Of a DNA stretch of 64,000 nt, positions 16,315 to 26,494 are shown piece by piece. The DNA lies in contig NZ_LR134386.1 in NCBI RefSeq assembly GCF_900637665.1, positions 4,208,501 through 4,272,500 of the forward strand, read 5' to 3'. The translations under genes were made by a program, and so were the position numbers. Within the stretch, counting starts at the first letter, position 1. Each line of letters starts with the position of its first letter. The notes under the pieces were generated by a model. It did not search any database, was not told the DNA's origin, and was given only the letters and a program-made list of their open reading frames with translations. Origin of the DNA: Chryseobacterium nakagawai (lineage in GTDB: Bacteria > Bacteroidota > Bacteroidia > Flavobacteriales > Weeksellaceae).

Positions 16315-17916
16315 TTATCTTCTAGTTCTGCTCTTATCATTAGTTCTGGCATCCTGTGCAACACGGAAACCAATCCAACCATAAGCTTTACCTTGATTTT
16401 TATATCTTCTCTGCCCCGGATCAAGCCAGTAAGCAGTGTCTTGCCAAGAACCTCCTTTTACTACTCTAACGTCGTTAGAAATTCCGGATGTTCTGTCTTT
16501 AGAATCTTTCTGCATTTTAACTCTACCGTTTGCATCTACAATAAAGCTCTTTCTAGGAGCGTTGTACATATCAAATCCTGCAGCTGAATCAGATTCTCTT
16601 CTGTATTCTAAAGAAGATTGTTTATCACCATCTCTATAGTTTCTGTAATCAGCAATCGTTTCTCTTTCGAATTGTCCAGGAAGCCCTTTGTATACTAATC
16701 TACCATCAGCTAGGGTATCATACTTAATGTTACCTTCATCAACCATTTTATAAGTTCCGTCACCGTTTCTTACAATAGCTTGAGGCATATTTCCTCTGTA
16801 GTAGTTGAAATCGTTGTAATCTTCATCAATGATAGGTCTGTAAACATCAGCAGTCCATTCTGCAACGTTACCATACATACCATAGATTCCAAGATCGTTA
16901 GACGGATATTGTCTTACGTCTGAAGTCTGTGCAGATCCATCGTTTTTCCATCCAGCGATACCAGAATAATCTCCTTTACCCATTTTAAAGTTTTCAAGGA
17001 ACATTCCTCTTTCTTTTCCTTTGGTACCTCTTAATCTTTCGATCTCAGGTTTCTTACCAAGGTATTGGTTATATTCTCTGTTTTTCGCCATTCCTAAAGC
17101 TGCATATTCCCATTCAACTTCTGTAGGAAGTCTGAATTTTTGAACCATTGCACCATTAGGAGCTCTGTTTGCTGCCAGCAATCTTTGGTTGGTAGTTTTC
17201 ATACCAGCTTTCTGCTGCATTCTTTTTTCGTTGATATACCCTTGCATTTCAGGATCATTCGCTTTGAATTTATCCATGTTAAATGCTGTTCCACCTTGGT
17301 TATTGGATTCGTTGATATACATATCCTTAGCAATAATACCTGCCTGCATCAAAGCTTTTTCATTAGCTCTGTCTGTCAACCATTCACAGTATCTGTTTGC
17401 CTGTGTCCATGAAACACCTACCACCGGATAGTAGTCGAATTCCGGAGAACGCAGATAGGTTTCATTATAATCGTTTCTAGATAATTTGTTGTCCCATAAT
17501 AAGGTATCCGGTAAAGCTCCGTTATAGATTTCCTTAAAGCTTGGGTCACTTGGTGGGAATACATACTTCAACCATGTAAGGTATTCGCGGTATTCATAGT
17601 TAGTAATTTCTGTTTCTCCGATAAAGAATGAACTCACCTGCATTCTGCGTGGTGTGTTATTCCAATCGTGCATAACATCATCTTTCACTAATCCCATTGT
17701 AAAAGTTCCACCTTCTACATATACCATTCCCGGCCAACCCTTCTGCTTCTGTTGCTTTCCTGCAAAAAACCAACCCTGTTTTTCGTTTGGCTTCCAACCT
17801 GTTTTACTGACAAATTTTTTGGTACCGCCACCTTTGCTGGTCCCTGATCCGCCACAGCTGGTTAATGCAAGTGTAGAACTTAATGCTATTAATGAAAACA
17901 ACTTTAGTTTTTTCAT
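16315..17916 (-). CDS. gldJ: Gliding motility / type IX secretion lipoprotein GldJ
   Basis: The start at 17916 gives MKKLKLFSLIALSSTLALTSC with an SPII lipobox; an ATG 21 bases upstream is less likely. The 533-residue product has the formylglycine-generating-enzyme/sulfatase-modifying-factor fold characteristic of GldJ and GldK: GMVYVEGGTFTMG near the N-terminus, RRMQVSSFFIGETEITNYEY, FRLPTEVEWEYAAL, YGNVAEWTADVY, and the C-terminal VKGGSWQD...GFRVA. GldJ is an outer-membrane lipoprotein required for gliding and for stability of the GldKLMNO secretion machinery. The divergent porU and nearby porV support the assignment. Confidence 0.93.
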   Translation of the reverse strand: MKKLKLFSLIALSSTLALTSCGGSGTSKGGGTKKFVSKTGWKPNEKQGWFFAGKQQKQKGWPGMVYVEGGTFTMGLVKDDVMHDWNNTPRRMQVSSFFIGETEITNYEYREYLTWLKYVFPPSDPSFKEIYNGALPDTLLWDNKLSRNDYNETYLRSPEFDYYPVVGVSWTQANRYCEWLTDRANEKALMQAGIIAKDMYINESNNQGGTAFNMDKFKANDPEMQGYINEKRMQQKAGMKTTNQRLLAANRAPNGAMVQKFRLPTEVEWEYAALGMAKNREYNQYLGKKPEIERLRGTKGKERGMFLENFKMGKGDYSGIAGWKNDGSAQTSDVRQYPSNDLGIYGMYGNVAEWTADVYRPIIDEDYNDFNYYRGNMPQAIVRNGDGTYKMVDEGNIKYDTLADGRLVYKGLPGQFERETIADYRNYRDGDKQSSLEYRRESDSAAGFDMYNAPRKSFIVDANGRVKMQKDSKDRTSGISNDVRVVKGGSWQDTAYWLDPGQRRYKNQGKAYGWIGFRVAQDARTNDKSRTRR

Positions 17917-18081
17917 AGTCGATATAAATATTTTCAAGAGTACAAAGAAAAAATAAATTATTCAATAAATCAAATAAAGATTTGATTTTTTTGAACAACG
18001 ATAACAAATTAATTTTATTGTATTACAATTTAATTCTAAAATTTTCATTTATTTTGTAATTTAGCAATTTCAATAATAAAC

Positions 18082-21000
18082 ATGAAACGAAAAGTCACGC
18101 TTTTATCTTTAATCGCTTTTGCATCAACACTTTACGCCCAAAGAAACACTATAGAATGGAATGGTTCCAAAATTCAGGACTTTGGTGACATAAAATTAAA
18201 TCTTCCAAATTTTAAAAATGAAGGTTTTTCTTTTAACCAAAATAACGTTTTTATAGTAACAAAGCAAAAAATCGGAGAAAAGGAGCTAAAAGTTTCTGAC
18301 CTTGCCTGGGATGGAGTTTCCAACCAAGATTTATTTGAATTAGACAAAGGAGGACTTCCTGAACGAGATATTGCAGAAGTTACCTATTATACATTAGATG
18401 GTGAAAGGTATGCCAGCATCAGTGTAGGTTTGTTCAAAAAAACAAAAGGAGGTATTCAAAGATTGTCTTCGTTTAATGTTTCCGAAGCTTCTACTCCCAT
18501 TAATACTTTTGGAAGTGTTAATAAAATAGGAACTACCGGTAACCCTCTCGCCAGTGGAAACTTTTACAAAATAAAGGTTGACAAATCAGGAGTTTTTAAA
18601 ATTACAGCCCAATTTTTAAGAGATAACGGAATTAATCCCGCTTCTGTAAATCCAAAGAACCTGAGAATTTATGGAAATGGAGGAATTATGCTGCCTGAGT
18701 TCAATCAGGACCCTAGATATAATTCTTTACAGGAAAACGCCATTCAGGTAGTGGGTGAAGATGATGGAGTGTGGAATGATAATGACTATGCTTTATTCTA
18801 TGCACAAGGTCCCAATGGATACAACCTTTATGACAACAGTAATGGACAGGGGTTTAAAAGAAAAGAGACAAGATCAGATACCAGCAATAATCTCAAGAAT
18901 ATATATGATGACTTTTCCTATTATTATATCAATTTTGACAAAGGTGCAGGAAAAAGAGTTGCAACCATAGACGGAAATTTACCCGCTCAAATGATTACCA
19001 GGTATGATAACTACCAGGTCATCAACAATGATCAGAATAATGTATTGAAAGTAGGAAGAATATGGGTAGAAGACCCTCCCTTTACTACAGAAAAGACCAT
19101 CACTCTTACCACAAATTCTCCTATACAGCCTACAGATATTATAAAATACAGATCGCAGGTAATAGGATACAGGTCTCAAAAGAATTCTATTGATATTAAA
19201 ATCAATGGTGTAAACCCTTTCCATGATAGTGTTCCTACTGATGAACCAACCTATTCGTATATTTTCTATCCTATAAGATATAGCGGAAGTATTACCAATC
19301 AGACAGGAAACCAAATTACCTTGAAATACAACCCGGATATTTCTACAAACCCTAACGGGACCTTCTACTTTGACTACCTTGAAGTACAATACAAAGAGAA
19401 TCTTGCATTCAATGGTTCTCAGATGAGCTTCAGAGACTATTCTATTGTAAGTGGAAGTAATACGGATTATGGATTCAGTATTTCTAACGCGTCTGGTTTG
19501 GAGCAGGTATGGGACGTGACTGATATCACGAATGCTAACAGAAGAGTGAATAAGGCTGGAGCTGGCTCTTTCAATTTTGCCTATACTGCTGCTGATCAGA
19601 ATTTCAACAATGAATTTGTAGCTTTCCGTGCTGATGCGGCTTTTAGTCCTCAGTTTGTAGGAAGAATTGCCAATCAGAACCTTTCTGCCATCAGTAATAT
19701 AGATTACCTGATCCTTACTGTACCTGAATTGATGGGACAGGCACAAAGACTGGCGAACTATCATCAGACAAAAAACAATTACAAGGTAGAAATTGTAGAT
19801 GTTAATAAGGTTTATGAAGAATTTGGAAACGGAAGTAAAGATCTTACAGCAGTAAGAGATTTTGTCACCAAATTAAATACTCCGGAAGGAAGACTTAAGT
19901 ATGTATTTATTCTTGGAGATGCTTCTTATGATTATAAGAATAGAATTTCCAATAACAGCAATATTGTCTCAGCTTATCAAAGTGAACATTCTTCAGATTA
20001 CGTACAGTCCTTCGTTACAGATGACTATATTGTAATGACCCAGCCTCAGACTGCAACTAGTATAATATACAATCTACCGAACCTTCCTGTAGGAAGAATT
20101 CCGGCAGCTAATAATACAGAGGCAGCCAATATGATTGATAAAACCCTGGCCTATTACAATGCACTTCCAGGTCAATCCAGCCCTTTTGGTGATTGGAGAA
20201 TGAGACTTGATTTTGTGGTGGATGATAATGAGGAAGGTGGCGGACCTTTCCATAATGTGATGAATAGTGCATTGGCAAATGTATTTGAACAACCTGGGGT
20301 ACAGACCCTAAAAGAATATAATGTAAAAAAACTGTATCAGGACGCTTTTACTGTACAAAGTACCGCTGGAGGACCGAGATATCCGCAGGTAAATCAGGCT
20401 ATCTCTAACAGCATAGGAAATAGTTTATATCTGTTCTATTTTGGACATGGAGGAATTAATGGCTGGGCTCAGGAAAGAGTATTAACAAGTACTGAGATTC
20501 AAAATTCTAATAATTTTTCTAATGTATACAGTAGGTTCCCGTTCGTATCTACTATAACCTGTGAATTTACATTATGGGATGAACCTGGCACCAATTCTGC
20601 CGGAGAACAGTTTATAAAACTTAAGCAAGGAGGTCCTGCTACCATGATTACTTCCAGCCGTGCTATTGGAATTGATTATGGACGTGACTTTACTGATATT
20701 TTTACCCGAAATATTTTTAAATTAACAAATGATGACTTTAATACGTTAGGCTATGCTCATTTAAATGCAAAAAAAGAAAAGGGTGTAAATGCTAATCATT
20801 TAAGAGTAAATGTACTGGGTGATCCTGCTATGAAACTGAGCAGACCTCAAAGATTATTAGTCATTGATAATATTGAAACTCCTGTTCCCGGATTAGTCAG
20901 AGGACTGGATTTTGTTAAAATAAAAGGTCATATCAATAGTCCTAACGGAACTCTGAACACGACCTTCAACGGAAGAGTTTCTATTAACATCTTCGATAAA

Positions 21001-21978
21001 AGACTGAATAAGAAGACACTGAATAACAATAACTGGCCATACCCTGTATTAAATTACACAGAAGAAGGAAGTGCTATTGTCAAAGCTTCCGGAATAGCAG
21101 TAAACGGTGTGTTCACTGCAGAATTCTATGTTCCTAAAGATATCAACTATACTGTTGGTGAAGGGAGAATATTAGGATATGCTGATAATAAGGTAACCGA
21201 TGTATTCAATAATCAGGCGATTCAGGTAGGAGATATCAACCCGAACGGAATCAATGATAACCAGCCACCAAAAGTAAAACTGTATATGAATAACACCAAC
21301 TTTGCAGATGGTGGAATTACCAATCAGAACCCAATGCTTCTGGCTTGTCTTACTGATGATACAGGAATAAACTCTACAGGCTCCGGTGTGGGTCATGATA
21401 TTACGGTATATCTAGATGGTCAGGTTATCAATACTGTTATCCTGAATGATTTTTACGCTGCAGGAGAAGGAAACGGATGTTTAAATCCAGGCCTTGCTGA
21501 ATATCAAAAAGGAAATGTAAGCTACCCTTTCAGAAATCTGCCTGTTGGGCAGCATCAATTAACATTTAAAGTTTGGGATATAAACAATAATTCAACAACT
21601 ACTACGTTAAATTTTGAGGTTAAAGATGAAGCTGACCAGCATCTGACAATCAACCGCCCGCTAAACTGGCCGAATCCGTTCACCAATAAAACATATATTC
21701 AGTTTGAACACAATTGTGATGACATCCTGGATGTGAATGTACAGATTTATACCATAACAGGTAGATTGGTAAGAACTTTATCTCAGCCGGTCGTTGCAGA
21801 ACCTTTCCTACAGGGCTTTAGAACCCCTCGTCAGGCCATAGAATGGGATGGAAGAGATGATTTTGGGTCTACCGTTGCAAAAGGTACATATATTTTTAAG
21901 ATATTTGCAAAAAGTCAAAACCAAGAAAAATGCAAAGGAAGTGCCACAGCTGTAGAAAAAATGGTACTTTTGAAATAA
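18082..21978 (+). CDS. porU: Type IX secretion system sortase PorU
   Basis: A 1298-residue exported protein (signal MKRKVTLLSLIAFASTLYA-Q). A long N-terminal beta region precedes a gingipain-type C25 peptidase domain. The catalytic pair appears as His789 in FYFGHGGING and Cys827 in STITCEFTLWDEP. The C-terminus has an Ig-like FlgD-type domain (NWPNPFTNKTYIQFE...WDGRDDFGSTVAKGTYIFKI). PorU is the surface sortase that removes the T9SS sorting tail from cargo and attaches A-LPS. It lies back to back with gldJ and is followed by its partner porV, the arrangement known from Flavobacteriia. Confidence 0.95.
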   Translation: MKRKVTLLSLIAFASTLYAQRNTIEWNGSKIQDFGDIKLNLPNFKNEGFSFNQNNVFIVTKQKIGEKELKVSDLAWDGVSNQDLFELDKGGLPERDIAEVTYYTLDGERYASISVGLFKKTKGGIQRLSSFNVSEASTPINTFGSVNKIGTTGNPLASGNFYKIKVDKSGVFKITAQFLRDNGINPASVNPKNLRIYGNGGIMLPEFNQDPRYNSLQENAIQVVGEDDGVWNDNDYALFYAQGPNGYNLYDNSNGQGFKRKETRSDTSNNLKNIYDDFSYYYINFDKGAGKRVATIDGNLPAQMITRYDNYQVINNDQNNVLKVGRIWVEDPPFTTEKTITLTTNSPIQPTDIIKYRSQVIGYRSQKNSIDIKINGVNPFHDSVPTDEPTYSYIFYPIRYSGSITNQTGNQITLKYNPDISTNPNGTFYFDYLEVQYKENLAFNGSQMSFRDYSIVSGSNTDYGFSISNASGLEQVWDVTDITNANRRVNKAGAGSFNFAYTAADQNFNNEFVAFRADAAFSPQFVGRIANQNLSAISNIDYLILTVPELMGQAQRLANYHQTKNNYKVEIVDVNKVYEEFGNGSKDLTAVRDFVTKLNTPEGRLKYVFILGDASYDYKNRISNNSNIVSAYQSEHSSDYVQSFVTDDYIVMTQPQTATSIIYNLPNLPVGRIPAANNTEAANMIDKTLAYYNALPGQSSPFGDWRMRLDFVVDDNEEGGGPFHNVMNSALANVFEQPGVQTLKEYNVKKLYQDAFTVQSTAGGPRYPQVNQAISNSIGNSLYLFYFGHGGINGWAQERVLTSTEIQNSNNFSNVYSRFPFVSTITCEFTLWDEPGTNSAGEQFIKLKQGGPATMITSSRAIGIDYGRDFTDIFTRNIFKLTNDDFNTLGYAHLNAKKEKGVNANHLRVNVLGDPAMKLSRPQRLLVIDNIETPVPGLVRGLDFVKIKGHINSPNGTLNTTFNGRVSINIFDKRLNKKTLNNNNWPYPVLNYTEEGSAIVKASGIAVNGVFTAEFYVPKDINYTVGEGRILGYADNKVTDVFNNQAIQVGDINPNGINDNQPPKVKLYMNNTNFADGGITNQNPMLLACLTDDTGINSTGSGVGHDITVYLDGQVINTVILNDFYAAGEGNGCLNPGLAEYQKGNVSYPFRNLPVGQHQLTFKVWDINNNSTTTTLNFEVKDEADQHLTINRPLNWPNPFTNKTYIQFEHNCDDILDVNVQIYTITGRLVRTLSQPVVAEPFLQGFRTPRQAIEWDGRDDFGSTVAKGTYIFKIFAKSQNQEKCKGSATAVEKMVLLK

Positions 21979-22037
21979 TTAAGTAATACATAGACAATAA
22001 AAATTATAAAAAACTGATAATATATAAAAGACAACAT

Positions 22038-23186
22038 ATGAATTTAACTACTAAACTGCTTTTAGGACTTGGGTTAAGTGCTGGTTTTCTAGGCTATTCA
22101 CAAATAAACCCAGTACTAACCGGAGCTCCCTTCCTGAGAATTGCGCCAGACGCAAGAGCGGGAGGTATGGGAGATCAAGGGGTGGTAACCTCTCCTGATG
22201 CATTCTCACAATTCTGGAATGCAGCTAAATATCCTTTTAGCAGAACAAGTTCTTCCATAGGTCTTACCTATACACCCTATATGGGAAAACTTACCAATGA
22301 TGTATTCTTATTATACGGAGCATTTCATAAATTTCTTGGGCAGGATGAAAGATCTACCATTTCCGCGAGTATCTATTACTTCAATATGGGAGAAGTAGAC
22401 CTTACTCAATTAGTAGGTAATGATGTTACTTCAAATGGGGTATCAAAGCCTAATGAATTTTCCATTGATGTAGCTTATGGTTTGAAACTTTCTGACTCCT
22501 ACTCCATGGCTGTAACGGGTAGATTTATCCGCTCAGACTTAGCCGGAGGATTCAATACAGATAATACACTAAAAGCAGCAAACTCTTTTGCTGTAGATAT
22601 TTCAGCATACTATACTTCTGAAAGATTTTCAAGTTTTGGAGGATATGATGGTAAATTAAATGCCGGTTTGGCAATACAAAACCTGGGTCCAAAGTTAGAC
22701 TATACAGGAAATGAAGAATCAAGATCTTATCTTCCAACAATGGCAAGATTAGGGATTGGGTATGATATGTATATGGATGACCTGAACAGAATCGGGATTT
22801 CATTCGAAGGTTCAAAACTTTTGGTACCGGGATCCGAATATGTAGGAGTAGATGCCTACAGAAGACCTAAATATGAAATTCCAAATGTAGGTCCAATTGC
22901 CGGCATCGGAAAATCATTCAAAAACCCAAACAGTATCATGTATAGTGGTGCATTAGAATATTCCTATGACAATGCTTTCTCAGTAAGAGGAGGTTACTTC
23001 CATGAAAGTGAAGAACAGGGAGCAAGACAGTTCGCTACTGCAGGTATCGGATTGAAATACCGTTCTTTCGGATTAGATCTTTCTTATCTGATCAATATGT
23101 CTAAAGTGAATACAGCATTGGATAACACTCTTCGTTTCGGGCTTACCTGGAACATTGGTGAAGAAACATCCAATAACGATCGTTAA
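22038..23186 (+). CDS. porV: Type IX secretion outer membrane protein PorV (LptO)
   Basis: A 382-residue FadL-like barrel with a signal peptide (MNLTTKLLLGLGLSAGFLGYS-Q). The conserved PorV opening FLRIAPDARAGGMGDQG and SPDAFSQFWNAAKYPF are both present, and the protein ends on a barrel strand region (TLRFGLTWNIG). PorV collects cargo from the translocon and passes it to PorU at the cell surface. It starts 59 bases after porU and is followed by a strong terminator, so the two probably share a transcript. Confidence 0.95.
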   Translation: MNLTTKLLLGLGLSAGFLGYSQINPVLTGAPFLRIAPDARAGGMGDQGVVTSPDAFSQFWNAAKYPFSRTSSSIGLTYTPYMGKLTNDVFLLYGAFHKFLGQDERSTISASIYYFNMGEVDLTQLVGNDVTSNGVSKPNEFSIDVAYGLKLSDSYSMAVTGRFIRSDLAGGFNTDNTLKAANSFAVDISAYYTSERFSSFGGYDGKLNAGLAIQNLGPKLDYTGNEESRSYLPTMARLGIGYDMYMDDLNRIGISFEGSKLLVPGSEYVGVDAYRRPKYEIPNVGPIAGIGKSFKNPNSIMYSGALEYSYDNAFSVRGGYFHESEEQGARQFATAGIGLKYRSFGLDLSYLINMSKVNTALDNTLRFGLTWNIGEETSNNDR

Positions 23187-23204
23187 TCTATTCAACAAGC
23201 ATAC

Positions 23205-23237
23205 AAAGCCTCATCCATTTTGAATGAGGCTTTTTTT
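23205..23237 (+). terminator. Rho-independent terminator after porV
   Basis: Stem AAAGCCTCAT with ATGAGGCTTT, a 9-base loop, and a T-run following. Confidence 0.88.
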
Positions 23238-23420
23238 ATTTAATTAACTCCTATTATCAATCTGCCGCATTTGGTAATTTCTATCACTCATCAACTGGCC
23301 ATTCAATTTGTGAAGCAAAAATTGATCATTCGTAATACCTTCATTTTCTTTATTAAAAAAATATAACATTTAAGTTTACAAAAGTCTATCCTTTATGACC
23401 ATTCTTTTAAATTCAATAGC

Positions 23421-23428
23421 TATTTTTG
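23421..23428 (+). promoter_or_regulatory. -7 element four bases before the FUSC gene start
   Basis: TATTTTTG followed by TAGT and then ATG (23433). A full -7 match with the same four-base spacing as at holB, ung and the mutS2-like gene. No convincing -33 triplet at 19-21 bases. Confidence 0.5.
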
Positions 23429-23432
23429 TAGT

Positions 23433-25688
23433 ATGAACTATTCGGCGGAGCTAAAAAAATTTGTAACCAGTCAATATCTGTATTCTGCTATCAGAATTAC
23501 ATTAGCCACTGTTCTCCCATGTTTAGTTCTTGCTCACTTTGGAATTTTAAAAGAATACTTCCTCTTCCCTCTCGGAACCAGCTTTGTAGCCCTTACCGAT
23601 CAACCCGGACCTTTTATCAGAAGAAGAAATGCACTGGCATTTGCCATTTGCTGTTTTGTTTTTGTGGCATTGATTGCCAGTCTGGTGATGAATTTTAAAA
23701 TTTTGGTATTATTGGAGATTATAGTCTTCGGGATGTTCTTCTCTTTAATTGGGGTATATGGCCAGCGACTTGCGGCAGTGGGCTCATTATCACTGGTAGT
23801 ACTTGCCATCTTTATTGACGGACACCTTACAGGAGCAAATATTTTTAAAAGCCTCCTCATTTTTGCCTGTGGATGTATTTGGTTTTTGTTGATATTCCTT
23901 ATCGTAACTACCATTCGTCCCTATAAATTGGCAAGCCAGATGATTGGCGAAAATTACCTTCAATTGGCTGAATTTTTAAAGATCAAAGCCAATTATTATC
24001 AGAAAAATCCTGATTTTGATAAACTTACCATTCAGGTTATAGCTAAACAGATTGAAATAAAAAACCTTCAGGAAGACACCAGAGAAACTGTTTTTAAAAC
24101 AAGAACTATCGTTAATGAATCTACAACGACGAGTCGTCTATTGATGCTGATGTTTCTTAATTCGATGGACCTTCATGAAAAGCTGATGACTTCCGAAAGT
24201 GATTATCAAAAGCTGCAGCAAAGCTTTGAAGATAGCATGATCCTTGTTAATATTCATGATTATCTTAATCTGTTAGCTGAAGAGATCACCAATATCGGAA
24301 TTGCTCTCCAAAGCGGGACACGGGCAAAACCAATGTTTAACCTTGAACTTGAATTAAAAAATCTTAACTATAATTATTTCGAACTTAGAAATAAGCAGCT
24401 CTCTCCTGACAGTCTGGAAAACTTCATGGTTCTGCGTCAGATCCTGATGCGTATCAACGAAATCACCAAGGAGATTAATGAGATTTACAAAGTATTTTCA
24501 CAGGACGTAAAACTGGCAAAAAGTCTATCCACAGGGTTAGACTTAAAGAAGTTCATGCCTAATGAACCCAAACTAAACTCTAAGGTTTTAAGGAACAATA
24601 TTTCATTATCATCATCCCAATTCCGCCATGCAATAAGAATTACAACAGCCCTGCTGGTTGGATATCTTTTTTCTATGTTTGATTTTCTTGGCTTGGGGCA
24701 TACCTATTGGATATTAATTACCATTACAGCTATTCTAAAACCAGCTTACTCCATCACCAAACAAAGAAACCTCCTCCGTCTCTACGGAACTGTTACGGGA
24801 GCAACAATTGCCTATATCATATTACATTTTATACATATCAACAGTGTCTTGCTCGCCATTCTGCTAATCAGTATGATTATGTGTTTCAGTTTTCTGAAAG
24901 GAAGGTATTTTTGGGCAGTACTATTTATGACCATCTATGTTTTCCTAAGTTTTAATTTTTTAAACCCCGGAAAAGTAAATATCATTTTCAAAGACAGAGT
25001 TGTAGATACTGCCATTGCCGGGATTATAGCATTTGCAGTTTCATATATTGTATTGCCTGTCTGGGAACACACGCAAAATCTGGATCTTATGAAAAAATCC
25101 GCAGCAGATAACCTTATCTATTTCCAGAGTGTAATGTCTAAATTTCTGAAGGGAGATTTTGACCTTGAAGATTATAAAGTAAAGCGAAAAAATGCTATCA
25201 TTTCATTAGCCAATCTTTCTGATAATTTCCAGAGAATGATTTCTGATCCTAAAAATCAGCAGAAAAAACTGGAAGTGGTTCATCAGTTTGTAGCCACCTC
25301 ACATCTTGTTACAGCGTATACCGCTTCTTTGTCCCAATACTCTAAAAGCAACGAGCAATATCCTGAAATAGATGCAGAAAGCTGGAGCAGAAAAATTGAA
25401 GCAGAAATGCAGCAAACCTCAACGTTACTTAATGGAGATGATATTACTGAAGCTCTTAGAATGGAAAGCCGTCTGGAACCGGAAGATTCTTCCATTGAAG
25501 ACATGCTGTTGAAGAGAAAGACAGAAATTGAGGAAAATGAAATTATTGACCGAAGAGATCCTGATAAAATTTCGCATCTAACAGAGCTTAAAAATATTCA
25601 TGATATTCTGGAACTGATCTATGATGTTGCAAAAGAGCAGAGAAAAGTTATTGAGAAATACAAAGCTGAAAAAGTAGAGGAATCCTAA
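23433..25688 (+). CDS. FUSC-family inner membrane transporter (YccS/YhfK-like)
   Basis: A 751-residue protein with two membrane blocks of five to six helices each (about residues 15-160 and 395-545), each followed by a helical cytoplasmic domain. This is the FUSC architecture shared with plant ALMT-like and bacterial aromatic-acid exporters. Diagnostic stretches include LFPLGTSFVALTDQPGP in the first block and GLGHTYWILITITAILKPAY in the second. The C-terminal helical domain is charged. The substrate is not known; export of small organic acids is the family's usual role. Single-gene unit with its own -7 box. Confidence 0.88.
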   Translation: MNYSAELKKFVTSQYLYSAIRITLATVLPCLVLAHFGILKEYFLFPLGTSFVALTDQPGPFIRRRNALAFAICCFVFVALIASLVMNFKILVLLEIIVFGMFFSLIGVYGQRLAAVGSLSLVVLAIFIDGHLTGANIFKSLLIFACGCIWFLLIFLIVTTIRPYKLASQMIGENYLQLAEFLKIKANYYQKNPDFDKLTIQVIAKQIEIKNLQEDTRETVFKTRTIVNESTTTSRLLMLMFLNSMDLHEKLMTSESDYQKLQQSFEDSMILVNIHDYLNLLAEEITNIGIALQSGTRAKPMFNLELELKNLNYNYFELRNKQLSPDSLENFMVLRQILMRINEITKEINEIYKVFSQDVKLAKSLSTGLDLKKFMPNEPKLNSKVLRNNISLSSSQFRHAIRITTALLVGYLFSMFDFLGLGHTYWILITITAILKPAYSITKQRNLLRLYGTVTGATIAYIILHFIHINSVLLAILLISMIMCFSFLKGRYFWAVLFMTIYVFLSFNFLNPGKVNIIFKDRVVDTAIAGIIAFAVSYIVLPVWEHTQNLDLMKKSAADNLIYFQSVMSKFLKGDFDLEDYKVKRKNAIISLANLSDNFQRMISDPKNQQKKLEVVHQFVATSHLVTAYTASLSQYSKSNEQYPEIDAESWSRKIEAEMQQTSTLLNGDDITEALRMESRLEPEDSSIEDMLLKRKTEIEENEIIDRRDPDKISHLTELKNIHDILELIYDVAKEQRKVIEKYKAEKVEES

Positions 25689-25765
25689 CATTGTATGTTT
25701 TAGGTTTCTTGTCTTAGGGCAACCTGATTTTTAACGAATTGTAATATCTTAGTTAAAAATCAACC

Positions 25766-26494
25766 ATGGAAAGTCTGCCCCTTACTATTTCATTATTTTT
25801 CGGAATCATCACCCTGGCCACATTGCTCCTATTTTGCTGGGCGGTCAAAAATTCTGATTCGGAGAGGATAAGATCCAGAACAGGAATGATCTTCCTTATC
25901 TTAATCTGCTGGCTGATGATTCAAGCAGCTTTATCTTTGAATGGTATCTATAATAACGATTTAAATTCACTCCCACCAAAAATTCTACTATTGGGAATAC
26001 TTCCTCCGATTTTGGGTATTATACTTATTTTTAATCTTGAAAAAGGGAAACTCTTTATCGATAGTCTGTCACTGTTACATATTACTTACCTTAATATAAT
26101 AAGGATCTTTGTTGAAATAATTCTGCATAAGTTATTCCTCTATAAAATGGTGCCAGAACTCATTACATTTAAAGGGATTAACTTTGATATTCTGGTAGGT
26201 ATTTCGGCTCCATTTATTGCTTACTATGGAATCAGGATGTCAAAGATAGGCAGAAACATGGTATTATGCTGGAATATTGCAGGTCTTGCATTGCTGTTCA
26301 ATATAGTAACAATTGCTTTTCTCTCAGCGCCCTCACCATTACAGAAAATCGCATTTAACCAGCCTAACGTTGCCATACTGTACTTTCCATTCAGCTGGCT
26401 TCCTACATTTATTGTTCCTATTGTTCTTTTTGGGCATTTGGTTTCGATACGGCAACTCTTAAAGCAGAAACCTGTTACTCCTCCACAATCGTAA
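25766..26494 (+). CDS. Hypothetical polytopic membrane protein
   Basis: A 242-residue protein with about seven hydrophobic helices (first at residues 6-25, MESLPLTISLFFGIITLATL; last near LPTFIVPIVLFGHLVSI). I recognise no domain family. The charged loops are short. The tail QKPVTPPQS is polar and its last codons overlap the convergent phosphopantetheinyl transferase gene by 20 bases. Alone on its transcript or read through from the FUSC gene 77 bases upstream. Confidence 0.75.
   Translation: MESLPLTISLFFGIITLATLLLFCWAVKNSDSERIRSRTGMIFLILICWLMIQAALSLNGIYNNDLNSLPPKILLLGILPPILGIILIFNLEKGKLFIDSLSLLHITYLNIIRIFVEIILHKLFLYKMVPELITFKGINFDILVGISAPFIAYYGIRMSKIGRNMVLCWNIAGLALLFNIVTIAFLSAPSPLQKIAFNQPNVAILYFPFSWLPTFIVPIVLFGHLVSIRQLLKQKPVTPPQS

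Noticed and set aside
16169..16384. Plus-strand frame of 71 codons ending in a lipobox-like LASC
   Set aside because: It runs through the gldJ terminator and into the antisense of gldJ; its promoter position is taken by the murF start. A shadow.
18979..19764. Long antisense frame (261 codons) inside porU
   Set aside because: It lies wholly opposite a well-supported gene, is rich in Arg/Ile/Ser as typical for antisense frames, and shows no family.
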